This document shows positions 18,894 to 28,614 of a stretch of 64,000 nucleotides of DNA, one piece after another. The notes beneath the pieces are model-generated. The model was not told where the DNA came from. It saw only the letters and a list, made by a program, of their open reading frames with translations, and made no database searches. This DNA is from Collinsella sp. (GTDB lineage Bacteria > Actinomycetota > Coriobacteriia > Coriobacteriales > Coriobacteriaceae): assembly GCA_018373675.1 (NCBI GenBank), contig JAHAGQ010000003.1, positions 85,705-149,704 of the forward strand. Reading direction: 5' to 3'. The position numbers and the translations under genes are program-made. Position 1 is the first letter of the stretch. Every line of letters starts with the position of its first letter.

Positions 18894-21644
18894 TTAGGCG
18901 GAACGCTTGGCCTCGAGCTTGGCCTGAGCGGCAGCCAGGCGTGCGAGGGGCACGCGGTAGGGCGAGCAGGACACGTAGTCCACGTCGGCCACGTTAAACA
19001 GGCCCTTGATGGACTTGGGGTCGCCGCCGTGCTCGCCGCACACGCCAAAGTGCATGTCGGGATTGGTGGCACGACCCATCTCGACGGCCATGCGCACCAG
19101 CTCGAGCACCGCCGTATCGATGGTCTCGAAGGGATTGTCCTTCAAGATTTTCTTGTGCATGTACAGCGGGATGAACTTGGCCTCGGCATCGTCGCGGGAG
19201 AAGCCGAAGGTGGTCTGGGTGAGGTCGTTGGTGCCAAAGCAGAAGAAGTCGGCATGATGGGCGATCTCGTCAGCGACCATGCAGGCACGCGGCAGCTCGA
19301 GCATCGTGCCCACGGGAATATTGAGCTCGACGCCTTCCTCGGCGGAAACCTCGGCGATCACGCGCTCGATAACCTCGCGGGTCTGAACATGCTCGGCCGT
19401 AATGGAAACGAGCGGGACCATAATCTCGGGGCGCGGGTCGACGCCCTCCTTGATAAGGCGGGCGGCAGCCGTGGCGACGGCGCGGACCTGCATGAGCGGC
19501 AGATCGCTAAAGACAACTGACAGGCGCACGCCGCGTAGGCCGAGCATGGGGTTCGACTCGACCATGCCGTCGATACGACGCAGGCGGGTGCGCAGGACGG
19601 CAAGCTCTTCCTCGCTGGCGCCAGCGGCTTCCTTCTTGGTGATGGCGACCTCGAGCTCGCGAGGATTATCCAGGAACTCATGAAGCGGCGGATCGAGCAG
19701 GCGGACGACCACATCGCGACCGGACATGGTCTTGAACATCGCCAGGAAGTCCTCGGTCTGAACCTTGAGCAGGTCGGCCAGGGCCTGCTGCTTCACGGCC
19801 TCATCGTCAGACAGGATAAAGCTCTGGATGATATTCTTGCGATCGCCCAGGAACATGTGCTCGGTGCGGCACAGGCCTATGGCCTCGGCACCAAACTCGA
19901 GGGCGAGCTCGGCGTCCTCAGGGTTGTCGGCGTTGACGCGCACGTGATTGGCGTGGCCATCGGTCTCGTCCAGACGAATCTCGTCGGCCCAGGACAGGAT
20001 GGTGTCCAGGTCGCCGGTGAGCTCAGCCGAAACCAGATCAACGGCGCCGTCGACGACGATGCCCTGGGTACCGTCGATGGAGATAACGTCACCCTCGTGC
20101 AGCACGCGGTCGCTGCCCTCGATGCGCACGACCTTCTCGGCGGCGTCGATGTGGAAACGCTCAACGCCACAGACGCAGGGCGTACCCATGCCGCGGGCGA
20201 TAACGGCGGCATGGCTCGTCTTGCCACCGTGGCTGGTCAGGATGCCCTCGGCGGCAACCATACCCTTCAGGTCGTCGGGGTTGGTCTCCCAGCGAACCAG
20301 AATGACCTTGTGGCCCTCGGCGGAACGCGCGACGGCATCGTCGCTCGAGAACACGACCTCGCCCACGGCGGCACCGGGGCTGGCGTTCAGACCGCTGGCC
20401 AGTGCCTCGTACTTCTTGGAGGCGTCAAACTGCGGGTGCAGGAGTTGGTCGAGCTGCGCGGGATCGATGCGGCTCACGGCCTCCTCGCGGGTGATCAGGC
20501 CCTCCTCGACCATTTCGATAGCGATGCGCAGGGCGGCGGTGGCGGTGCGCTTGCCCACGCGGGTCTGGAGCATCCAGAGCTTGCCCTGCTCGATGGTGAA
20601 CTCGATATCGCACATATCGCGGTAATGGTCCTCGAGCATCAGGAACACGCGCTCGAGCTCCTCACCTGCAGACTCGAGGCCCGGGGTGGCCTTGAGGTCG
20701 GCGATGGGCTCGGTGTTGCGGATACCGGCGACGACGTCCTCGCCCTGGGCGTTGACCAAAAAGTCACCGTAGAACTCCTTGGTGCCGTCGGCCGGATTAC
20801 GCGTAAAGGCGACGCCCGTCGCAGAGATCTCGCCCTTGTTGCCAAAGGCCATGGCCTGTACGTTGACGGCGGTGCCGAGGTCGTCGGAAATGCCATGCTG
20901 CTTGCGGTAGATGCAGGCACGCTCGTTCATCCAGCTGCCAAAGACGGCCTGGATTGCAAGGCGTAGCTGAAGCTCCGGGTCGTGCGGGAAAACGGGCTTG
21001 CCGTCAGCGACCTCGAGCTCGGGATACAGGGAGGCATCGACGTTCTCGGAGAAGATGCCCTTAAAGGTCTCGACGAGTTCCTGCAGGTCCTCGGCCGAAA
21101 GCTCGGAATCGACGCGAACGCCGGCGACCAGACGGGCCTGGGTCAGGGCGTTCTCGAACAGGTCGGCGTCAACGCCCATGACGACATTGGAAAACATCTG
21201 GATAAAGCGGCGGTAGCTATCCCAGGCAAAACGCGGGTTCTGCGTCTGCGCGATGAGGCCCTGGACGGAATCGTCATTGAGGCCCAAGTTGAGGACCGTG
21301 TCCATCATACCGGGCATGGAGAACGGAGCGCCCGAGCGAACCGACACGAGCAGCGGATCGGAGGCGTCGCCGAGCTTCTTGCCGCAGCGGGCCTCGAGGT
21401 CCGCCTCGGCAGCAACGATCTCATCGAGTGCGCCCCCGGGCCACACGTTGCCGGCACCGGAGTACTCGACGCAAGTCTGGCAGGTAATGGTAAAGCCACC
21501 GGGAACCGGCAGGCCGATGCGGCTCATCTCTGCAAGGTTTGCGCCCTTGCCGCCAAGCACGAAGTTCATGGACTTGTCGCCCTCAGTGACACAGGTGCCC
21601 TGGGCGTCGGTTCCAAAACGGTAAACCCTCTTGCAATCGCTCAC
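18894..21644 (-). CDS. ppdK: Pyruvate, phosphate dikinase
   Basis: Interconverts pyruvate + ATP + Pi and PEP + AMP + PPi; in anaerobes it can work in either direction. 916 residues, three-domain enzyme: N-terminal ATP-grasp (GGKGANLAEMSRIGLPVPGGFTI), central swivelling domain with the phospho-histidine in GGKTSHAAVIARGMGTPCVCG (the neighbouring Thr is the known regulatory phosphorylation site), and C-terminal PEP-binding barrel with the catalytic Cys in FGVCGEHGGDP. Start is GTG at 21644 with GGGGA 6 nt upstream; a GTG seven codons earlier is possible. Its regulatory protein is encoded just upstream. Confidence 0.96.
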   Translation of the reverse strand: MSDCKRVYRFGTDAQGTCVTEGDKSMNFVLGGKGANLAEMSRIGLPVPGGFTITCQTCVEYSGAGNVWPGGALDEIVAAEADLEARCGKKLGDASDPLLVSVRSGAPFSMPGMMDTVLNLGLNDDSVQGLIAQTQNPRFAWDSYRRFIQMFSNVVMGVDADLFENALTQARLVAGVRVDSELSAEDLQELVETFKGIFSENVDASLYPELEVADGKPVFPHDPELQLRLAIQAVFGSWMNERACIYRKQHGISDDLGTAVNVQAMAFGNKGEISATGVAFTRNPADGTKEFYGDFLVNAQGEDVVAGIRNTEPIADLKATPGLESAGEELERVFLMLEDHYRDMCDIEFTIEQGKLWMLQTRVGKRTATAALRIAIEMVEEGLITREEAVSRIDPAQLDQLLHPQFDASKKYEALASGLNASPGAAVGEVVFSSDDAVARSAEGHKVILVRWETNPDDLKGMVAAEGILTSHGGKTSHAAVIARGMGTPCVCGVERFHIDAAEKVVRIEGSDRVLHEGDVISIDGTQGIVVDGAVDLVSAELTGDLDTILSWADEIRLDETDGHANHVRVNADNPEDAELALEFGAEAIGLCRTEHMFLGDRKNIIQSFILSDDEAVKQQALADLLKVQTEDFLAMFKTMSGRDVVVRLLDPPLHEFLDNPRELEVAITKKEAAGASEEELAVLRTRLRRIDGMVESNPMLGLRGVRLSVVFSDLPLMQVRAVATAAARLIKEGVDPRPEIMVPLVSITAEHVQTREVIERVIAEVSAEEGVELNIPVGTMLELPRACMVADEIAHHADFFCFGTNDLTQTTFGFSRDDAEAKFIPLYMHKKILKDNPFETIDTAVLELVRMAVEMGRATNPDMHFGVCGEHGGDPKSIKGLFNVADVDYVSCSPYRVPLARLAAAQAKLEAKRSA

Positions 21645-21941
21645 GATACTTCCCCTTCCATGCACTTACGCGCACGACCGTGGTAACGAATCGACCCACC
21701 GGATGCGGGCCGTGAGGGAACTATACGGCGCGTTTTGGGCAGGCTTGAGCAGAGGGTGCGCGGTTTGGTAAACGTGCTAAAACTGGCGGTAAACGGTAGA
21801 TAAAGGTGGTTACCTTATGAAGATACCACTGCAAGAGAAATGCAGGTCAGATGCAAGTTTCTTGCTAAATCGCTTTATCATTATCGTGCATTATTTTGAG
21901 GTAGTCTATTTAGGACGGGGCATTTTAACTACTCCAATGAG
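21645..21941 (-). promoter_or_regulatory. Intergenic regulatory region of ppdK with paired 8-mer
   Basis: About 297 bp without a gene. A TATAGT -10 hexamer (minus strand, 21725-21720) predicts a start ~21713 and a ~70-nt leader; the matching -35 is poor. Upstream, the octamer GGTAAACG occurs twice (21767-21774 and 21788-21795), exactly 21 bp apart, at about -58 and -79: the spacing and position expected for an activator bound on one face of the DNA. The remainder, toward the regulatory gene, is AT-rich with no further structure seen. Confidence 0.4.
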
Positions 21942-22817
21942 CTAACTTTGCTGCACTCGACTGGCGGCGCGACGGACACGGGCTTCTTGGATTTCCTCCA
22001 AGTGACTGATGATCTCGGAGGCGCTCTCCTCGATTGCCTTGCCGTCGGTTCGCACCACAAAGCAGCCCAGGCGCTTCATAAGGGCGCGGGCTTCCTCGAG
22101 CTCGCTGCGCACGCTCTCGGGCTCGGCATAGGAGCCGGCGACGGCACGGGCGTAGTCATCGCCCAAGCGGCTATCGCGAATCCCGGAAATAACGTCGACG
22201 GTCGAAATTAAGCCGAACAGGCGCATCGGGTCAACCTCGTAAATCGACTTCGGTGGCTCCATGCCATGGGCCAACGGAACATTGGCAACCTTGTAACCTT
22301 GAAAGGCCAAAAACATCGACAGCGGCGTCTTGGACGTGCGCGATACGCCCAGCAGCACGATATCGGCACCCGACAGATCGTCGCAGCCGCGCCCGTCATC
22401 GTGCTCAACAAAATACTCCATGGCCTCGATACGATGGAAATAGCGGTCATCGGTTTTGTGAATCACGCCCGCGACGCCCTTGGGCGGCACGCCAATGAGC
22501 GACGACAGCACGGCGAGCGTCGGGCCGATCAGGTCGACCGAGCGGATATGCAGCATACCCAGGTAATCGAGCACGCGGGCGCGAAGCGCCGGATCGACAA
22601 TGGTATGGAACACGGCAATATCGCGATGGTCTGCATCGACACGCGGGCCCACAAACGATTTAACCTGCTCCACAGAAGTCACCTTAGGCAGGCGCAAAAC
22701 ACAAAAAGCCCCTTCATCAAATTGCCCGGACGCCGCAAGCACCACCTCACAAGCGGTATCGCCGAGCGAGTCGGAGATAACGATAACGGTGGGACGAGCG
22801 GTGACCGGGCAATCCAT
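21942..22817 (-). CDS. Pyruvate, phosphate dikinase regulatory protein (bifunctional kinase/pyrophosphorylase)
   Basis: DUF299/PDRP family. It inactivates PPDK by ADP-dependent phosphorylation of the active-site Thr and reactivates it by Pi-dependent dephosphorylation. The family P-loop GVSRTSKTP is visible at about residues 157-165, and the N-terminus ISDSLGDTACEV is typical. 291 residues; AAAGGAG 6 nt before the ATG. Direct neighbour of ppdK on the same strand, which supports the PPDK rather than the PEP synthase branch of the family. Confidence 0.93.
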   Translation of the reverse strand: MDCPVTARPTVIVISDSLGDTACEVVLAASGQFDEGAFCVLRLPKVTSVEQVKSFVGPRVDADHRDIAVFHTIVDPALRARVLDYLGMLHIRSVDLIGPTLAVLSSLIGVPPKGVAGVIHKTDDRYFHRIEAMEYFVEHDDGRGCDDLSGADIVLLGVSRTSKTPLSMFLAFQGYKVANVPLAHGMEPPKSIYEVDPMRLFGLISTVDVISGIRDSRLGDDYARAVAGSYAEPESVRSELEEARALMKRLGCFVVRTDGKAIEESASEIISHLEEIQEARVRRAASRVQQS

Positions 22818-22851
22818 GCGGGGCTCCTTTTGCGCTTATGCGCAGGCTGGC

Positions 22852-24948
22852 TTACTTTTTGCGGGCAAGCTCACCGATGTTGGCGATGCCGGAGAAAACG
22901 GCCTCGAAGCGGTTGAGCAGCTTAAGGCGATTATCGCGGAGCTGCTCGTCCTTGTCCATGACCATAACCTCGTCGAAGAAACGGTCGATGGGCGCGCGCA
23001 GGGCGGCGAGGGCAGCAAATGCGGCCGGGTAATCCTCGGCAGCGAGGGCAGCATCTACAGCGGTCTGAGCAGCCTCGGAGGCATCGGCAAGCTCGAGCTC
23101 GACCTCGCCCATCAGGCTGCGGTCGTACTCCACGCCCAGCTCGGGCTTGGAGATATGCGCGGCGCGAGCATAGGCGGTCGCAAGGTTGTCGAACGTCTCA
23201 GCGTCGTTCTTGCGGGCCTCGTCGAGGGCGGCGCAGCGGGCGAAGAAGACGGACGGAGCGATGATGTGCACCGCGGAGACGGCGGCAACGGTATCGGCCG
23301 GGACCTTTTCGTCGCGGGCCATGCTCACCAGGCGGCCATGGAAGAAGTCACGAACCTGCTGGGCGACCTCGGCGGCGTCGAACTCAATGCCCTGCTCACT
23401 GTAGAGCTCGAGGGCGAAGTCGATGAGCGACGTGGGGTCGATCGGCAGGCGGTCGCGCAGGATGTTGATGATGCCGATAGCGGCACGACGCAGCGCGTAG
23501 GGGTCGGAGGAGCCGGTCGGGGGCTCGCCAATGGCAAAGATACCGGCGATGGTATCGAGCTTGTCGGCGCAGGCCACGATGCAGCCAGCGGTGCCCTCGG
23601 GCAGCTCGTCACCGGCAAAGCGGGGACGATAATGATCGCGAATGGCGTGGGCGACCTCGTCGTTCTCCCCCATCGCGGTGGCGTAATAACCGCCCATCAC
23701 GCCCTGCTGGCTCGTGAACTCGACGACGGCGTTGGATACCAAGTCGGCCTTGCACAGGTGCGCGGCGCGAGCGGCATCGGCGGCCAGGTGGGCGCCCAGA
23801 TGGGCCTCGCGAGCGATGGCAAGCGCGAGTTGCTCAATGCGCTCGGACTTGGCGAGCACGCTACCGAGCTTCTCCTGGAAGGCGACCTTGGCCAGACGCT
23901 CGCGGAACTCGTCGAGGGAGATCTTCAGGTCCTCCTCGTAGAAGAACTTGGCATCGTCCAGACGGGCACGCACAACGCGCTCGTTGCCGTCGATCACGCG
24001 CTCGGCGTTCTCGGGCTTGCTGTTGGAGACGACCACGAACTCACGCGTGAGCTTGCCTTCGCCGTCATAGATCGGGAAGTAGCGCTGGTTGATGAGCATG
24101 GACTCGCAGATAATTTCGTGCGGGACCTTGAGGAACTCCTCATCGAAGGTACCGACGAGCACCGTCGGCCACTCGCAGAGGTTGATGACCTCCTCGAAGA
24201 CCTTCTTGGGCGTGTCGACATGGCAGCCGGGACGGGCAGCCTCGACCTCGGCGATACCGGCAAGGATGGCCTCGCGACGACGCTCGGCAGAAAGCACGCC
24301 GGCGTCCTCGAGCACCTGCTCGTAGACGGCGGGGCTGGCAACCACATGGTCACCAGGGCCAAGTACGCGATGACCACGCGTGGTGTTGCCACTCGTCACG
24401 TCGGCAAACGACACGGGCACAATATCCTCGCCCAGAAGGCAACAGATCCAACGGACCGGACGAACAAACGTAGCGTGCTCGTGGCCCCAGCGCTGGCTGC
24501 GGTAGTTGGGCCACTGCAGGCCGGCGATGGTCTTCTCGCACAGAGCCGTCAGGATCGGGGTAGCCGGTGCGGAGGGAATGTTCTTCTCGGCGAACACGTA
24601 CTCGCGGCCGTCGGTGTCCTCGCGACGGATCAGGTCCTCGGCAGCCACACCGCACTTGCGGGCAAAGCCCTGGGCGGCCTTGGTGGCGTTGCCATCGGCA
24701 TCAAAGGCAATGTTTGCCGCGGGGCCGCGCTTGACCTCATGGACCTCATCGGTCGCGGTGGCGACGTTGACCACGAGCGCGGCCAGACGACGCGGGCTCG
24801 AGATCACGCGGACCTCGCCATGGGCCAGACCGGCCTCGTCGAGGCCCTTGGCGATCATGGTGCCGAGCTGCTTGACGGCATTGTTCAGCGGTGCGGAAGG
24901 CATTTCCTCCGTACCGATCTCAAACAGGAAATCCTTAGCGTCTGCCAT
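22852..24948 (-). CDS. glyS: Glycyl-tRNA synthetase beta subunit
   Basis: 698 residues, the normal size of the beta chain of the heterotetrameric (alpha2-beta2) GlyRS. N-terminus FLFEIGTEEMPSAPL and the C-terminal anticodon/HD-like region (LAALRAPIDRFFDEVMVM) match the family. It binds tRNA(Gly); catalysis lies in the alpha chain encoded immediately upstream (3 nt gap). Confidence 0.97.
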   Translation of the reverse strand: MADAKDFLFEIGTEEMPSAPLNNAVKQLGTMIAKGLDEAGLAHGEVRVISSPRRLAALVVNVATATDEVHEVKRGPAANIAFDADGNATKAAQGFARKCGVAAEDLIRREDTDGREYVFAEKNIPSAPATPILTALCEKTIAGLQWPNYRSQRWGHEHATFVRPVRWICCLLGEDIVPVSFADVTSGNTTRGHRVLGPGDHVVASPAVYEQVLEDAGVLSAERRREAILAGIAEVEAARPGCHVDTPKKVFEEVINLCEWPTVLVGTFDEEFLKVPHEIICESMLINQRYFPIYDGEGKLTREFVVVSNSKPENAERVIDGNERVVRARLDDAKFFYEEDLKISLDEFRERLAKVAFQEKLGSVLAKSERIEQLALAIAREAHLGAHLAADAARAAHLCKADLVSNAVVEFTSQQGVMGGYYATAMGENDEVAHAIRDHYRPRFAGDELPEGTAGCIVACADKLDTIAGIFAIGEPPTGSSDPYALRRAAIGIINILRDRLPIDPTSLIDFALELYSEQGIEFDAAEVAQQVRDFFHGRLVSMARDEKVPADTVAAVSAVHIIAPSVFFARCAALDEARKNDAETFDNLATAYARAAHISKPELGVEYDRSLMGEVELELADASEAAQTAVDAALAAEDYPAAFAALAALRAPIDRFFDEVMVMDKDEQLRDNRLKLLNRFEAVFSGIANIGELARKK

Positions 24949-24951
24949 GGC

Positions 24952-25863
24952 TTACGCCACCTCGCCTTCCTGGTCGGCATTCTCATTGACTCCGGCAACC
25001 TCGGCCATATAGGCCTCGCAGCACGCCTTGGCGACGGCGCGGACGCGCAGGATGTAGTTGGCACGCTCGACCGCGGAAAGGGCGCCGCGGGCATCGAGCA
25101 GGTTGAAGGCATGGCTGCACTTCATGACGCAGTCGTAAGCGGGCAGCGGCAGCTTGCGCTCAAGGCAGGAGTGGCACTCGGCCTCGTAGTCGTCAAACTT
25201 CTGACGCATCATCTCGACGTTGGCGACCTCAAAGTTGTAGGCGCTAAACTCACGCTCGTTCTCCAGGAACACGTCGCCATAGGTCATCGGCGTGCCATCG
25301 GGCAGATAGCTCCACACCAGGTCGTAGACCGAGTTAACGCCCTGGGCGTACATGGCGATACGCTCCAGGCCATAGGTGATCTCGACGGGCACAGGGTCGA
25401 CCTCGATGCCGCCCACCTGTTGGAAGTACGTAAACTGCGTGACCTCCATGCCGTTGAGCCAGACCTCCCAGCCAAGGCCCCAGGCGCCCAGGGTCGGGCT
25501 CTCCCAGTCGTCCTCGACAAAACGGACGTCATGGTCGTTGGGGTCCAGACCGATAGCAGCCAGCGAACCCAGGTAGAGCTCCTGCGCGTTGACCGGCGAC
25601 GGCTTGATGAGCACCTGGAACTGATAGTAGTGCTGCATGCGGTTGGGATTCTCGCCGTAGCGGCCGTCGGCAGGACGGCGGCAAGGCTGAGCGTAGCAGG
25701 TGCGCCACTCGGCGGGACCGAGCGAGCGCAGCGTGGTCGCGGTGTGGAAGGTACCGGCACCGACCTCGGAGTCATAGGGCTGCATAATGACGCAGCCCTG
25801 CTCGCCCCAGTACTGCTGGAGGCGCAGGATGATGTCTTGGAAGGAAAGCGATGAAGCGTTCAT
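24952..25863 (-). CDS. glyQ: Glycyl-tRNA synthetase alpha subunit
   Basis: 303 residues; class II catalytic chain with [25 protein letters not shown] at the N-terminus and [20 protein letters not shown]. Works with GlyS. A TATAGT hexamer (minus strand 25915-25910) may start a transcript ~40 nt upstream, but no -35 or T-box features are seen, so co-transcription with lepB is at least as likely. Confidence 0.97.
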   Translation of the reverse strand: MNASSLSFQDIILRLQQYWGEQGCVIMQPYDSEVGAGTFHTATTLRSLGPAEWRTCYAQPCRRPADGRYGENPNRMQHYYQFQVLIKPSPVNAQELYLGSLAAIGLDPNDHDVRFVEDDWESPTLGAWGLGWEVWLNGMEVTQFTYFQQVGGIEVDPVPVEITYGLERIAMYAQGVNSVYDLVWSYLPDGTPMTYGDVFLENEREFSAYNFEVANVEMMRQKFDDYEAECHSCLERKLPLPAYDCVMKCSHAFNLLDARGALSAVERANYILRVRAVAKACCEAYMAEVAGVNENADQEGEVA

Positions 25864-25922
25864 GCCTCTAATATCCCCTCGTCGAAACGATTACACGGTT
25901 AGGTACTGTACTATAGCGGTTT

Positions 25923-26486
25923 TTAGTCGATAGCGCCGATGCGGTTGAGCGGCCAGTAGCGTACGAGCGCCACGGCGATCAAATCAGAGCGATCGACGGG
26001 ACCAAAGTAGCGTGAGTCGGCAGAGTTTTCGCGGTTGTCGCCCATCACCCACACGCACCCGTCGGGAACGGTGTAGGGATAGCTTACCTGAGCGCCGGGA
26101 GCCTGGGCCGAAAGCGGCCAGCTCATGCCCGTCGTATAGCTCTCGTCGAGCGCCTGGCCGTCAACGACCACCTTGCCGTCCTGAAGGTCGACCGTCTGGC
26201 CGGCCGTGGCAATAACACGCTTGACGAGAACATCGTGCTCGGAGGTGCCATCGGGGTTGTGGAATACCACGATATCACCTTGGCTGACGGGCTGGCCGAG
26301 CTCAAGGCTCACCTTTTGCGCCAAGATCTGGTCGCCGATCTCGATTGTGTCCTCCATAGAGCCGGTGGGCACCACAAAGGGCTCGACCACAAACGTGCGG
26401 ATCAGGAAGGTGGCCACGAGCGCGATCGCGATGACCACGATCCACTCTAAAGCGCCCCTCAACGCGGAATGCTGCGATGGAACCAT
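25923..26486 (-). CDS. lepB: Signal peptidase I
   Basis: 187 residues with one N-terminal membrane helix followed by the extracytoplasmic protease. The catalytic Ser lies in PTGSMEDTI, the Lys in VLVKRVIATAGQ, and the GDNRENSADSRYFGPV box is near the end. Removes signal peptides from secreted proteins. ATG at 26486 has GAGGAG (the last trmD codons) 5 nt upstream. Confidence 0.95.
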   Translation of the reverse strand: MVPSQHSALRGALEWIVVIAIALVATFLIRTFVVEPFVVPTGSMEDTIEIGDQILAQKVSLELGQPVSQGDIVVFHNPDGTSEHDVLVKRVIATAGQTVDLQDGKVVVDGQALDESYTTGMSWPLSAQAPGAQVSYPYTVPDGCVWVMGDNRENSADSRYFGPVDRSDLIAVALVRYWPLNRIGAID

Positions 26487-26488
26487 TC

Positions 26489-27247
26489 TCACTCCTCGCT
26501 CTGCGAATACGAAGCGTCCAGAATCTCCTGCGCGTACGCACGCTCCTGTGGCGTAAGGCGCGCCGTCTCGATCAGGTCGGGACGCCAGCGGCAGGTGCGC
26601 TCGATGGCATTCTTACGGCGCCAGGCGTCAACCTTGGCATGGTCACCGCTCACGAGCACCGGCGGCACGCCCTCGCCGTTGAACTCGGCGGGACGGGTGT
26701 ACTGCGCGTACTCGAGCAGGCCACCGTCCTCGGCAGTCGAGAACGACTCATCGACGTTGCTCATCTCGTCACCAAGGGCGCCGGGAATCAGGCGTACGAC
26801 GGCATCGGCAACGACCATAGCGGGAAGCTCGCCGCCCGTAAGCACGTAGTCGCCGATCGACAGACGCTCATCGGCATACGCATACGCACGCTCGTCGACG
26901 CCCTCGTAGCGACTGCACACAAACAACAGGCGCTCACTTTTGAGCAGGCGCTCAGCCACATGCTGCGTAAAAGGCTCGCCACAGGGGGTAAAGAACACCA
27001 CCGTCGGCTTGGGACCCTCTGCGCTAATGGCCTCGATGGCCTCTGCGATAGGCTCGACCTTCATGAGCATGCCCTGCCCGCCGCCGTACGGCTCGTCATC
27101 GACGGTACGATGACGGTCATGCGTCCAGTCACGCAGGTTATAGGCCTTAAAATCAAAAAGGCCGGCCTTGCGGGCGCGGCCCAAGATCGACGTGGACATG
27201 ACGGGCTCAAACATCTCGGGAAAGACCGAAAGGGTCTCGATCAGCAT
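26489..27247 (-). CDS. trmD: tRNA (guanine-37-N1)-methyltransferase
   Basis: SPOUT methyltransferase that forms m1G37 and prevents frameshifting. N-terminus IETLSVFPEMFEPV, the YGGGQGMLMKVEP segment, the knot region LFVCSRYEGVDERA and GDYVLTGGELPAMV are all diagnostic. 252 residues, GGGAGG before the ATG. Confidence 0.97.
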   Translation of the reverse strand: MLIETLSVFPEMFEPVMSTSILGRARKAGLFDFKAYNLRDWTHDRHRTVDDEPYGGGQGMLMKVEPIAEAIEAISAEGPKPTVVFFTPCGEPFTQHVAERLLKSERLLFVCSRYEGVDERAYAYADERLSIGDYVLTGGELPAMVVADAVVRLIPGALGDEMSNVDESFSTAEDGGLLEYAQYTRPAEFNGEGVPPVLVSGDHAKVDAWRRKNAIERTCRWRPDLIETARLTPQERAYAQEILDASYSQSEE

Positions 27248-27257
27248 GTTTTCCTCC

Positions 27258-27779
27258 CTACTTGTCCATATCGATCAAACCGTCCATAACGTGGACGGAA
27301 ATTGTCCCCTGATCGGGAAGATCGAGCACAACCTGCTCAATCACAGGAATCAGCACCTCGCCGTACCGATCGCCCTCGACAACCCAAACATCGTTGGCGG
27401 GCGTCGACATGATCTCGACAATCGTGCCGAGCGAACCGAAGCGCTCGTCGACCACCTCGCGACCTATCAGGTCGGTATAGGCGGCGTCGAGCGAATCGAG
27501 CTCAAAGTCGTCACGATTTGCCAGCACGTAGCATCCGGTGATGCCCTCGGCGGCCGTCAAGTCGTCAATACCCTCAAACGAGACCAGATCGCCATCGCCC
27601 GTATCGGTGACGGATACGACCGTGCAAAAACGGTCGCGCTTGAGCGCCGGCGGCGTCAAGGCGACGCGCATACCCGGCTCTAATACAGAAGGAAGCCCCC
27701 GCAGCGGCTGCGCGAGGACCTCCCCCTTCCTTCCGTGCGGCTTGACCACACGGGCGATGTTTTTGTACTGGGACCTCAA
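27258..27779 (-). CDS. rimM: 16S rRNA processing protein RimM
   Basis: 30S assembly factor that binds S19 and the 16S 3' domain. N-terminal RimM barrel (IARVVKPHGRKGEV) and C-terminal PRC-like barrel (LIGREVVDERFGSLGTIVEI, GEVLIPVIEQVV). 173 residues. Start is TTG at 27779, 4 nt after the khpA stop and with only a weak ribosome site, so translation is probably coupled to khpA. Confidence 0.94.
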   Translation of the reverse strand: MRSQYKNIARVVKPHGRKGEVLAQPLRGLPSVLEPGMRVALTPPALKRDRFCTVVSVTDTGDGDLVSFEGIDDLTAAEGITGCYVLANRDDFELDSLDAAYTDLIGREVVDERFGSLGTIVEIMSTPANDVWVVEGDRYGEVLIPVIEQVVLDLPDQGTISVHVMDGLIDMDK

Positions 27780-27783
27780 GGTC

Positions 27784-28068
27784 CTAGCCCAGAACCTCTA
27801 CCTCGACCGCAGTGTCGAGGCGAGCGGCCAGTGCACGGGCGAGCGTGCGAATGGCCTTGATGGTACGGCCACGACGGCCGATGACCTTAGCGACGTCATC
27901 CTCGGCAACAGAAACCTCAATCGTGGAAGCGTCGTCACCATCGATGACCTCGAGGCTCACGGAATCCGGGTCGTCGACGATCTGAACAACGAGATATTCG
28001 ACGAGATCGGCGATGCGATCTGAGAGCATTGCCTCACCCTCGAGCTGTGCAGCGTCAACCTCAGGCAC
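27784..28068 (-). CDS. khpA: KH-domain RNA-binding protein KhpA
   Basis: 94 residues, one KH domain with the GxxG loop in VIGRRGRTIKAIRTLARAL. KhpA (YlqC) partners with KhpB/Jag and controls cell elongation/division mRNAs in Gram-positives. GTG start with GAGGAG 6 nt upstream, 3 nt after the rpsP stop. The rpsP-khpA-rimM-trmD order is standard. Confidence 0.93.
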   Translation of the reverse strand: MPEVDAAQLEGEAMLSDRIADLVEYLVVQIVDDPDSVSLEVIDGDDASTIEVSVAEDDVAKVIGRRGRTIKAIRTLARALAARLDTAVEVEVLG

Positions 28069-28071
28069 GAT

Positions 28072-28413
28072 TTACTCCTCGGCGCCCTCAGCGGCCTCAG
28101 CGGCAGCCTTAGCGGCCTCGGCCTCTTTGGCGAGCTGCTTCTTGGACTTTTTGACGACGGTCTCGGTCTTCTCGCCCTCGTTGGCGGCCTTGACCAGAGC
28201 AGCGACAGCGTCAGTGAGCTGAGCGCCCTTGGACTGCCAGTCAGCGATCTTCTCGAGATCGAGGTTGATGGTCTTGGGGGCGGTCATCGGGTTGTAGCGG
28301 CCAACCTCCTCGATGATACGACCGTCACGCGGGGCGCGGGAATCGGCGACGACGACACGGTAGTACGGACGCTTCTTAGCGCCGTGACGAGCAAGGCGAA
28401 TCTTGACTGCCAA
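28072..28413 (-). CDS. rpsP: 30S ribosomal protein S16
   Basis: 113 residues: the ~80-residue S16 core ([25 protein letters not shown]) with an Ala/Glu/Lys-rich C-terminal tail. Start is TTG at 28413 with GGAGGAG 6 nt upstream, which gives the canonical N-terminus; the ATG further upstream adds unrelated residues. Confidence 0.96.
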   Translation of the reverse strand: MAVKIRLARHGAKKRPYYRVVVADSRAPRDGRIIEEVGRYNPMTAPKTINLDLEKIADWQSKGAQLTDAVAALVKAANEGEKTETVVKKSKKQLAKEAEAAKAAAEAAEGAEE

Positions 28414-28542
28414 AGGAAACTCCTCCAACCAAGCAGCTTTAGGCTGCAACTACAAACAAACAGTTGAACATAATACGCCATCGACGCGGGCAGGTGAAGT
28501 CCGTGAGACCAACTTCTTCGGTGTAGTCGAGGGCAAATCCAT

Positions 28543-28570
28543 ATCTTAGACAAGAATTCGGGATTTGCAA
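28543..28570 (-). promoter_or_regulatory. Candidate promoter of the rpsP operon
   Basis: Minus strand TTGCAA (28570-28565) and TAAGAT (28548-28543), 16 bp apart. It predicts a ~120-nt leader that ends in a small GCAGC/GCTGC hairpin (28432-28446) just before the rpsP ribosome site. Confidence 0.45.
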
Positions 28571-28602
28571 GCACATACACGCACCCCACATGAGCTGCGC
28601 GG

Positions 28603-28608
28603 TATACT
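28603..28608 (+). promoter_or_regulatory. -10 element for dinB (leaderless transcript likely)
   Basis: TATACT ends 6 bp before the dinB ATG, so a start point ~7 nt downstream of the hexamer falls on the ATG itself. No Shine-Dalgarno sequence is present between the hexamer and the ATG. The -35 region is poor. Confidence 0.5.
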
Positions 28609-28614
28609 CATGAC

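Noticed and set aside
22600..25854. A 1084-residue open frame on the plus strand
   Set aside because: It lies antisense to glyS and glyQ, has low-complexity composition and no recognisable domain; it is a by-product of GC-rich codon use in the true genes.
25864..25922. T-box riboswitch before glyQ
   Set aside because: The gap is under 60 bp, and no T-box AGGGTGGNACCGCG element or specifier hairpin is present.
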